Shown: one piece after another, positions 1-4,735 of the stretch
Position numbering within the stretch: the stretch's first letter is position 1
Layout of the letters: the number at the start of each line of letters is the position of its first letter
Source of the DNA: Thermoplasmata archaeon
GTDB lineage: Archaea; Thermoplasmatota; E2; UBA202; JdFR-43
NCBI GenBank assembly: GCA_021163175.1
Contig: JAGGXG010000138.1
Location: 1-7,891, forward strand
Direction of reading: 5' to 3'
Length of the DNA: 7,891 nucleotides
The notes under the pieces: model-generated
The model's database searches: none
Seen by the model: only the letters and a program-made list of their open reading frames with translations
What the model was told of the DNA's origin: nothing
Translations under genes and position numbers: made by a program

Positions 1-40
1 AGCCTCCTATGCCATATATACGGATCATAAAAGGAAACAT
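1..40 (-). CDS. possible start of a gene leaving the left edge
   Basis: On the minus strand an ATG at 40-38 opens a frame with no stop to the window edge, reading MFPFMIRIYGIGG; a second in-frame ATG lies at 28-26. The AT-rich block at 60-68 is also TATA-like on this strand and sits about 24 bases ahead of the ATG at 40, as expected for a leaderless archaeal transcript divergent from the tRNA. The short Gly-rich end resembles the start of a nucleotide-binding fold, but 13 codons are far too few to name a family or to prove coding. Confidence 0.22.
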   Translation of the reverse strand, partial: MFPFMIRIYGIGG

Positions 41-59
41 GCCATGCAAGAAATAATTT

Positions 60-68
60 TTTATATTA
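60..68 (+). promoter_or_regulatory. TATA box of the tRNA-Gln gene
   Basis: TTTATATTA is centred about 24 bases before the first base of the mature tRNA (88), which is the usual archaeal TATA-to-start distance. It implies transcription begins at or very near the tRNA 5' end. No other box fits this spacing. Confidence 0.45.
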
Positions 69-87
69 TTTCATTTATAACCAACAT

Positions 88-215
88 AGCCCCGTGGTGT
101 AGTGGTCAAGCATGTGAGGCTCTGGAGATAAGGGCGCCTTACCCGCCCTTATAACCCTTCCTAGAAAGGGGTTCGGAGAGACCTCACGACCCAGGTTCGA
201 ATCCTGGCGGGGCTA
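88..215 (+). tRNA. tRNA-Gln (anticodon CUG), intron-containing
   Basis: A full cloverleaf folds from this gene. The acceptor stem AGCCCCG (88-94) pairs with CGGGGCT (208-214) and the discriminator is A215. The D-stem is 97-100 with 110-113, with G104-G105 as the conserved loop GG. The anticodon stem is 115-119 with 182-186. The variable loop is four bases (187-190). The T-arm is CCAGG-TTCGAAT-CCTGG (191-207). Loop bases are C120, T121, anticodon C122-T123-G124, G125 and, after splicing, A181. The mature RNA is 73 nt, from 88-125 joined to 181-215. CCA is not encoded. The first pair is A1-U72, the pair by which archaeal GatDE amidotransferase recognises tRNA-Gln, which supports the Gln call. 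The RNA would be charged via Glu-tRNA-Gln and decodes CAG. Confidence 0.95.
126..180 (+). other. archaeal tRNA intron with bulge-helix-bulge motif
   Basis: This 55-nt intron sits at the canonical 37/38 position. A 4-bp helix of 120-123 with 175-178 (C-G, T-A, C-G, T-G) separates two 3-nt bulges, GGA (124-126) and AGA (179-181). Cleavage after the second base of each bulge gives exactly the 37/38 junction. G127-C174 closes the outer helix. Beyond it lie two abutting hairpins: a 9-bp stem 128-136/144-152 with a 7-nt loop, and a 7-bp stem 153-159/167-173 (one G-U pair) with a 7-nt loop, so the intron forms a three-way junction. The splicing endonuclease EndA is the expected processing enzyme. 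Confidence 0.88.
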
Positions 216-248
216 TTTAATTTATAAATATCCGTATCCAACCGTAAA

Positions 249-261
249 TTTTTTTCTTTTT
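249..261 (+). terminator. T-rich terminator candidate after tRNA-Gln
   Basis: A run of seven T, one C and five T begins 34 bases after the tRNA 3' end. Oligo-T stretches on the non-template strand are the main intrinsic termination signal in archaea. The sequence fits, but there is no direct proof of use. Confidence 0.4.
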
Positions 262-262
262 C

Positions 263-298
263 TTGCCATTTACTATCATGGCAAAGTGTTTGCTTTGC
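263..298. repeat. two mutually exclusive hairpins
   Basis: TTGCCAT (263-269) pairs with ATGGCAA (278-284), giving 7 bp and an 8-nt loop. GCAAAG (281-286) pairs with CTTTGC (293-298), giving 6 bp and a 6-nt loop. The two stems share bases 281-284, so only one can form at a time. The function is unknown and chance is possible in this short-arm, AT-rich sequence. Confidence 0.3.
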
Positions 299-424
299 TA
301 CCGTTGCAATTCTTTTAATCCCAAATATTGGAGCAAATGAAAAAGAATGCATGAGAAATTAATGGGCAACGCGCAATCTCATTTTGCAAAAATTTGCATT
401 TGAAGGTACATTTGTCAATTACAA

Positions 425-532
425 TCATCTTATTTTTCTTCCTATTGCTTCTTTCATTTCTTCCTTTCTTCTATCAATATCTTCCAGAATTTTTTTGTAT
501 TTTCCTACATAAATTTTGAATGCTGTTTTTCT
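425..532 (-). pseudogene. short frame, possible gene remnant
   Basis: Between in-frame stops (TAA at 535-533 and TGA at 427-425) the minus strand reads 35 residues with the charged, amphipathic, helix-like look of real protein; its middle part is KYKKILEDIDRRKEEMKEAI. There is no ATG, GTG or TTG start near its beginning; the first ATG lies about two-thirds through. It could be the C-terminal tail of a gene whose front decayed or was deleted. No family is recognised and chance cannot be excluded. Confidence 0.2.
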
Positions 533-561
533 TTACCAATATTTTAGAAAAAGAAAAACGC

Positions 562-585
562 AATATTTAATATCAATTAATTGAT
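562..585 (+). promoter_or_regulatory. tcmP promoter with palindromic operator candidate
   Basis: A TATA-like block AATATTTAATAT (562-573) is followed directly by a 14-bp perfect palindrome, ATCAATTAATTGAT (572-585). The expected transcription start is about 590, giving a leader of roughly 12 bases that holds GGGGAT (593-598), a plausible Shine-Dalgarno element five bases before the ATG at 604. A palindrome between the TATA box and the start is a classic archaeal repressor position, but its all-A/T core makes chance occurrence easier. Confidence 0.4.
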
Positions 586-603
586 GATACTTGGGGATGG
601 AGT

Positions 604-1584
604 ATGGCAAAGAAAAAGAAGTTAGAAGATCTTGATAAACGCCTTGATATTCTCATGATGAAAAATAAAAGAGACATTATGAAAGAACTTTGTGAAATAG
701 ATATTTATAATAAATTTAATCCATGGACCCCTTTGAAATTAATAGCACTATCATACTTTGCTGGACCGTATTTGCGGATAATTGGCAATCTTAAAAATAA
801 ATATTATGGCAACCTGTTTGTTGTATATATTGATGTTTTTGCCGGAAGCGGAGTAAATAAGCTCAATGGTAGCTATACTGTGGGCTCACCCATTGTAGCT
901 ATAGATTCTGCGAATACAGCAGAGTGCAAATTCGACATGATATATCTGGCTGATATCGAGAAAACCTACACAGAGGCTTTACATAAGAGACTAAAATTGT
1001 TGGAAAAATATGAAGAATACTCATGGATTCGCGGCAGGTACAAAATATATGAGGAGGATGCCAACAAAGCTCTATTAAAAATTGTTAAAGAACTTAATCG
1101 AATACATTATAAGAACTATCTTGCCTTTATTGACCCTTATAAGTGTGATATGGAGTGGTCATCTTTGGCAGAATTATTGAAAATAAGAGGAGATTTATTG
1201 ATCACGCATCAAGCGAGGTTGATTGCCAAGGAGATCGGAAGATACAGGAGTTCGGGTTTGACGGAGAACAAAACAGATAAAATAACTAAATATCTGGGGA
1301 TTCCACCGGATGAATGGATAAAACTTAATACAGAAGAAAAAGTGAAAAATTTTTACATCGCTCAGATAAAAAAATATAAAGATTTTGTAAGAGTATGGTC
1401 TGTAAAATCTGGTAGAAAGCATAAGGGATATAGTTATTATTTAATTTTCTGTAGTAGTCAGTCCAATCCGAAATGGAAAGGAATAATAGAAAATCTTGCG
1501 CGTTTTGAAGATTTTACTGGGGATTTAGTACAACACTGCATAGATAGAACACTTGGGAAAATGCGGAGAATAACGGATTACTAA
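604..1584 (+). CDS. tcmP: three-Cys-motif partner protein TcmP
   Basis: This 326-aa protein matches the TcmP family by its ordered motifs. They are a Lys-rich helical N-terminus (1-32), FNPWTPLKL (38-46), the glycine loop D77-V-F-A-G-S-G83, a GSP motif (94-96), an acidic turn after a beta strand (D117, I118, E119), and FIDPY (175-179) followed by the conserved MEWSSL (183-188). The D-x-FAGSG loop, the acidic residue about 35 residues later and the DPY strand end mimic motifs I, II and IV of class I SAM-dependent methyltransferases. I infer a Rossmann MTase-like fold, with activity and substrate unknown. The family is named for occurring beside a three-Cys (radical-SAM-like) protein, and exactly such a gene is the convergent neighbour. 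The start is supported by the promoter and GGGGAT. Families of this kind are common in accessory, phage- or defence-related regions. Confidence 0.85.
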   Translation: MAKKKKLEDLDKRLDILMMKNKRDIMKELCEIDIYNKFNPWTPLKLIALSYFAGPYLRIIGNLKNKYYGNLFVVYIDVFAGSGVNKLNGSYTVGSPIVAIDSANTAECKFDMIYLADIEKTYTEALHKRLKLLEKYEEYSWIRGRYKIYEEDANKALLKIVKELNRIHYKNYLAFIDPYKCDMEWSSLAELLKIRGDLLITHQARLIAKEIGRYRSSGLTENKTDKITKYLGIPPDEWIKLNTEEKVKNFYIAQIKKYKDFVRVWSVKSGRKHKGYSYYLIFCSSQSNPKWKGIIENLARFEDFTGDLVQHCIDRTLGKMRRITDY

Positions 1585-2639
1585 TTCACACAATTGCACC
1601 TTATTTTTCTGTACTCCATTCCCAGCTTGTTCCATACCTCTATGGTTTCCTTGCATAATGCAATGTTGGTATAATCATAATGGCTTTCTAAGTAACTCTT
1701 CACAAATGAATACATTGCAAGTCTCTTTCCCAGCTTGATTCTTTTGCCCCAGTTTGATTTTTCATCCAAATATTTCACCCAGGATTTATCCCATGCATTG
1801 TTGATAGTGCTTTGTAATCCTCGCAAGGAGCCAAGAGTTATACGATGTGGCGATAGATTGTAAGTCTCAAAAATATCGATTAGGAGCTGTTTGTAATGCT
1901 CTCTCCAATTTTCAACTGGCACCATCGGATCTATTCTAAGCCTTAGTTCAAAGCCTTTTTCCTGCAATTCTCTCGCTGCTTCTAAACGCTTTTCTACAGA
2001 AGGTGCTCCCTTTTCCCATCTAGCAGCAACATTTTTTGCGTTTATGCTAAAACTGACTATTATGTTTTTAGAAGATGGTAAATCTAATAATCTTTTAACA
2101 AATGAGGATTTTGTAACTATAAGCAGTTTATGTTTATTCTGCTGTATGAACAATGGGGCGATGTTGGTTGATAAAGCAGCACCGTTTGCCTCAAATACCA
2201 ATGAATCTGAAAGCTCGCCACTATTCAGAATATATGGTTCTTTTACCTTATGAAAGAATGCAAGTATATGTGTTATTGTTTTATTCATGTCTTTAAGATA
2301 CGGTCTCTTTTTCATGGGTCGGAATCTAAATGTTCCTTGTAGATAACACCATGCGCAATTGAAATAACATCCGTTTGCCCATTTTAACTCAAGGAAATGC
2401 GGGCATACTACATCTGTTGGTTTTTCTGGATATGGTGTTTTGTCAAATAATTTTATAATGGAGCCGTCGCCCACTTTTACGGGCATTATTTTTACACTAC
2501 CATCCAACATTTTGACAGGAGAAAATTTCACTTCTATATCCTTAACACATGGTTGATTTTCCCCCAATATGATTTCTTCCATTTTCCCCCTTCTTATTTC
2601 TAATTCTCCCAGAGTATTTATGGGTTTTGAATTTATCAT
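1581..2639 (-). CDS. SPL-like radical SAM protein (three-Cys partner of TcmP)
   Basis: Counted from the ATG at 2639 the product is 352 aa. It carries the radical SAM cluster motif C91-YFN-C95-AW-C98 followed by YLQGTF, the signature seen in spore photoproduct lyase (SplB) and its relatives. Further SplB-like features are GELSDS (141-146), KSS after a strand (177-179), the Arg/Asp strand RLRIDPMVP (233-241), the glycine segment LGSLRG (269-274) and LCKE (328-331). SplB uses an extra cysteine (Cys141 in B. subtilis) to quench the substrate radical; here that region reads GELSD with no cysteine, so true photoproduct repair is unlikely. The C-terminus ends in CNC. Upstream in frame a TTG at 2681 would add 14 residues, but it has no Shine-Dalgarno, while the ATG has GGGAG three bases ahead; another ATG at 2582 follows GGGGG. 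Its stop overlaps the tcmP stop by convergent transcription. Confidence 0.82.
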   Translation of the reverse strand: MINSKPINTLGELEIRRGKMEEIILGENQPCVKDIEVKFSPVKMLDGSVKIMPVKVGDGSIIKLFDKTPYPEKPTDVVCPHFLELKWANGCYFNCAWCYLQGTFRFRPMKKRPYLKDMNKTITHILAFFHKVKEPYILNSGELSDSLVFEANGAALSTNIAPLFIQQNKHKLLIVTKSSFVKRLLDLPSSKNIIVSFSINAKNVAARWEKGAPSVEKRLEAARELQEKGFELRLRIDPMVPVENWREHYKQLLIDIFETYNLSPHRITLGSLRGLQSTINNAWDKSWVKYLDEKSNWGKRIKLGKRLAMYSFVKSYLESHYDYTNIALCKETIEVWNKLGMEYRKIRCNCVN

Positions 2640-2694
2640 GCTCTCCCAGCCATATAATACTTTTCTGATTAAAAAGAGCAAGGGAGGTTATCAC

Positions 2695-2750
2695 GGTTTA
2701 AAAAGTTTACGATTCATGGCTTGCATTTATGCCTTAGAGAATATATAAAA
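2695..2750 (-). promoter_or_regulatory. promoter region of the radical SAM gene
   Basis: Two minus-strand TATA candidates are visible: CTTTTTAAACC (2705-2695), predicting a start near 2675 and a leader of about 36 bases to the ATG at 2639; and TTTTATATAT (2750-2741), a better consensus match predicting a start near 2720. The sequence alone does not decide between them. Confidence 0.35.
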
Positions 2751-2796
2751 TGGGTTATCTTGATGATGCTTTTCTTTTTTTCATTTTTTTCACCAA

Positions 2797-2806
2797 TTTT
2801 AAATAA
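2797..2806 (+). promoter_or_regulatory. TATA box of the NSS transporter operon
   Basis: TTTTAAATAA is centred about 24 bases ahead of the GTG at 2825, so transcription should begin at the start codon itself. No Shine-Dalgarno precedes the GTG. Both facts point to a leaderless mRNA. Confidence 0.55.
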
Positions 2807-2824
2807 CTTTTATGTTTTACATAT

Positions 2825-4279
2825 GTGGAAACTTGGAAATCTCGTTTCGCATTTTTGATGGCTGCAATTGGCTCTGCAGTAGGACTGGGAAACATATGGC
2901 GCTTCCCTTATGTTGCCTATGCCAATGGAGGCGGCGCTTTTTTGCTGCCATACATCGTTGCCATGTTTACAGTTGGCATTCCATTGCTTATAGCTGAATT
3001 TTCTGTTGGAAGCATCTTCAGGAAACCTGCACCTGCAGCCATTGCAAGCATAGATTCAAGCAAAGAATGGATAGGATGGCTTGGTGTTTTTTCAGCATTC
3101 ATCATATCCATTTACTACGCTGTTTTGATGGCTTGGTGTCTGTGCTATTTATTCCATTCTTTTGGACTTGTATGGGGGAGTGATACTTCTCAATTTTTCT
3201 TTGATAAATTCCTTCATTTAACGAGCAGCCCTTCCGTTCTTGGAAAAATGAATCCACAGATTTTCTTCGCATTGCTTTTTATATGGACTTCCATCTATCT
3301 CATTTTATACAAAGGTGTTAAATCGATAGGGAAGGTTGTCGCCATTACTGTTCCTCTTCCCACCTTGCTACTTCTAATTCTGGTTTTACGTGGCATAACG
3401 CTGCCCGGCTCATCTATTGGCTTGAATTTTTATCTCTCTCCAGACTTCTCAGAGATTTTCTCTCCTTCCGTGTGGCTTGCTGCCTACGCCCAGACATTCT
3501 TTTCTCTCTCGCTTGCGCAAGGAATAATGATACTGTATGCAAGCCACCTCAAAGAAGGTTCTGACATAACAAACAATGCATTCATTACAGCTCTCGCAGA
3601 TGGAGGCACCGCCTTCCTTGCTGGCTTCGCCGTCTTCAGCATACTTGGCTATCTTTCTTACACAACAAATGCTTCAATGCAGGAAATAGCGAGAGGTGGC
3701 ATAGGCTTGGCTTTCATAACTTATCCTGCTGCTATATCAAAAATTCCGTTCGCAAGTTTCTTTGGCGTCATTTTCTTCCTTGCATTGCTTACATTTGGCA
3801 TTGATTCAGCTTTCTCAATGGTTGAATCCATTAGTGGAGCGATGAAATCCAAATTTGGAATGAGCAGAGAGAAAGCAACTTTACTTATTTGCATTATTGG
3901 CTTTTTTGCAGGCTTGATTTTTACATATGGCAATGGCTTATACTGGATAGAAATAATCGATTATTCGATTTCCAATTTTGCTCTCGTTATCGTTGGCTTG
4001 TTCGAGTGCATTTTATTTGGATATATATACAAAGCGGAGAGAATAAGAGGATTTGCAAACTTCTCTTCAGAAATAAAGGTTGGAAGATGGTTTGATTTCA
4101 TGCTCAAATTTTTTGCTCCAGCTGTATTAACATTCATATTGCTTTCCTCTTTTGTTCAGCTTGCAACACATGGGTACAAAGAGTATCCGTCGTGGAGCAT
4201 TTCAGCAGGCTTGCTGCTCGTTGTTTTATTGCTACTCATTTCAATATGGATGGGGAGAAAATGGAAGCGGGAGCAATAG
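2825..4279 (+). CDS. sodium-dependent NSS/SLC6-family transporter
   Basis: This 484-aa membrane protein has 12 predicted helices, roughly 8-33, 38-62, 84-112, 146-162, 170-190, 213-240, 253-280, 308-338, 350-368, 374-401, 428-448 and 458-477. It has the LeuT fold and couples Na+ entry to uptake of an amino acid or similar solute; the substrate cannot be read from sequence. TM1 carries the family signature GSAVGLGNIWRFPY (16-29), where G16 and V19 match the LeuT Na2 site and A18 and N23 the Na1 site. The unwound TM6 is SLSLAQG (227-233). TM8 has FGIDSAF (324-330), with Asp327 where LeuT has Thr354, as in animal SLC6 members. Asp259 in TM7 probably replaces LeuT Glu290, implying chloride independence. 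The start is a GTG: it places ETWKSRFAF just before TM1 as in homologues and fits the TATA spacing. The 3' end overlaps metS by 19 bases. Confidence 0.92.
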   Translation: METWKSRFAFLMAAIGSAVGLGNIWRFPYVAYANGGGAFLLPYIVAMFTVGIPLLIAEFSVGSIFRKPAPAAIASIDSSKEWIGWLGVFSAFIISIYYAVLMAWCLCYLFHSFGLVWGSDTSQFFFDKFLHLTSSPSVLGKMNPQIFFALLFIWTSIYLILYKGVKSIGKVVAITVPLPTLLLLILVLRGITLPGSSIGLNFYLSPDFSEIFSPSVWLAAYAQTFFSLSLAQGIMILYASHLKEGSDITNNAFITALADGGTAFLAGFAVFSILGYLSYTTNASMQEIARGGIGLAFITYPAAISKIPFASFFGVIFFLALLTFGIDSAFSMVESISGAMKSKFGMSREKATLLICIIGFFAGLIFTYGNGLYWIEIIDYSISNFALVIVGLFECILFGYIYKAERIRGFANFSSEIKVGRWFDFMLKFFAPAVLTFILLSSFVQLATHGYKEYPSWSISAGLLLVVLLLLISIWMGRKWKREQ

Positions 4280-4353
4280 CTATGGCAATAATTGGAAGCA
4301 TAATTTTTTACGGAGGCTTAGCTTACTGCATATACAGGGCTTTGAGAAAATGA
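4261..4353 (+). CDS. metS: MetS-family NSS transporter small subunit
   Basis: This 30-aa reading frame starts inside the last codons of the transporter. It encodes a single hydrophobic helix (AIAMAIIGSIIFYGGLAYCI, 5-24) ending in a basic tail, RALRK. Size, the IxxGG-like pattern in the helix and position directly after an NSS gene are those of the MetS family, named after the small partner of the MetP methionine/alanine transporter of Corynebacterium glutamicum, where it is needed for transport. It should sit in the cytoplasmic membrane with its positive C-terminus inside. GGGGAG (4252-4257) lies three bases before this ATG; an in-frame ATG at 4282, preceded by GGGAG at eight bases, is an alternative start. 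The stop overlaps the next start as ATGA. Confidence 0.83.
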   Translation: MEAGAIAMAIIGSIIFYGGLAYCIYRALRK

Positions 4354-4457
4354 AAATAAATATATATTACACAAAACCTGATATCGGAAAAATAGAAAAA
4401 GCTTTGAGAAAGAATTTTGGAATGAAGCAGTATGATGCAATTCAATCAAAGAAATGA
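4350..4457 (+). pseudogene. archaemetzincin N-terminal fragment
   Basis: This 35-residue frame begins MKINIYY, the first-strand pattern of archaemetzincins, continues with a helix (KIEKALRKNF, 14-23) and reaches MKQYDA (25-30), which fits the family's conserved (R/K)QY(N/D)A stretch before its central helix. It then stops. Compared with intact archaemetzincins as I remember them, about 20 residues are missing before MKQYDA and about 25 after it. The stop TGA overlaps the ATG of the next frame (ATGA at 4454-4457), in which the rest of the protein continues with a -1 shift. It is either the broken front of a pseudogene or one half of a split miniature protein. The assignment rests on the neighbour and on gene order. 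Confidence 0.55.
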
Positions 4458-4735
4458 ATTTTGTTTTTGGTGTTGCGATGCAAAGCAGAGCAATCGTTTC
4501 TTCGTTCAGAACAGGAGAAAAACTCATCCCAAAAGAAGTTGTTCATGGAGTTGGATACATTTTTGGCTTATCGCATTGCAAAAATTATTGTGTAATGCAA
4601 TTTTCCAATAGTGTTATGGAAGCTATTGCAAAGCCTGATATATTGTGCGAGAAATGTGAAAAAAACTTGCAATGCATCAAAACCTTTTTTAATTACGCCA
4701 CAATATATGTAAAATGTCAAATGAGATTGAAATGA
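4454..4735 (+). CDS. archaemetzincin-like C-terminal fragment, catalytically dead
   Basis: This 93-aa frame opens with MNFVFG, a conserved internal motif of archaemetzincin proteases, so the fragment lacks the N-terminal half. The zinc-protease site HExxHxxGxxH aligns as H31-G-V-G-Y-I-F-G-L-S-H41: the catalytic Glu is Gly32 and the second zinc His is Tyr35, each one transition from the normal codon. Peptidase activity should be lost. By contrast the second, structural zinc site of the family is complete (C42, C46, C65, C68), with the Met of CVM (48) and FSNS (50-53) also kept. About nine residues also seem missing between RAIVSSFR and KEVVH. The C-terminus runs on about 20 residues past the usual end into the next gene. 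It could be a decaying pseudogene or a repurposed zinc-binding miniature protein. Confidence 0.65.
   Translation: MNFVFGVAMQSRAIVSSFRTGEKLIPKEVVHGVGYIFGLSHCKNYCVMQFSNSVMEAIAKPDILCEKCEKNLQCIKTFFNYATIYVKCQMRLK
4686..4695 (+). promoter_or_regulatory. TATA box of the zinc-ribbon/queA/tgt operon
   Basis: TTTTTAATTA is centred about 24 bases before the ATG at 4714, with no Shine-Dalgarno ahead of that ATG, again suggesting a leaderless transcript. It lies inside the archaemetzincin fragment, so the downstream operon probably has its own promoter as well as possible read-through. Confidence 0.45.

Larger units (their letters stand above)
216..603. other. gene-poor spacer between tRNA-Gln and tcmP
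   Basis: No convincing complete gene is present in these 388 bases. The spacer contains a T-rich run (249-261), two overlapping inverted repeats (263-298), a 14-nt inverted repeat TGCAAA-AA-TTTGCA (385-398), a short minus-strand frame with gene-like composition (425-532), and the tcmP promoter with a palindrome (562-585). A minus-strand open frame across 161-352 merely reads through the tRNA and is not a gene. Confidence 0.6.

Noticed and set aside
88..215. Integration site (att repeat) at the tRNA 3' end
   Set aside because: I looked for a second copy of the T-arm/acceptor 3' sequence elsewhere in the window and saw none, and no integrase is present. Flanks outside the window were not available.
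161..352. Minus-strand 63-aa open frame
   Set aside because: Its C-terminal part is the complement of the tRNA-Gln T-arm and 3' exon (the well-known spurious ARIRTW pattern), and the rest has no family resemblance.
2640..2681. TTG start at 2681 for the radical SAM gene
   Set aside because: There is no Shine-Dalgarno before it, while the ATG at 2639 has GGGAG and gives a length close to SplB. It is not excluded if the promoter at 2741-2750 is used.
4152..4349. Long plus-strand frame leading into the archaemetzincin N-terminal fragment
   Set aside because: The part before 4350 is an out-of-frame reading of the transporter and metS; only the portion from the ATG at 4350 looks like protein.
4447..4457. 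Programmed -1 frameshift joining the two archaemetzincin halves
   Set aside because: The sequence TCAAAGAAATGA offers no canonical X-XXY-YYZ slippery heptamer and I see no clear downstream structure; reinitiation at ATGA or simple decay is simpler.
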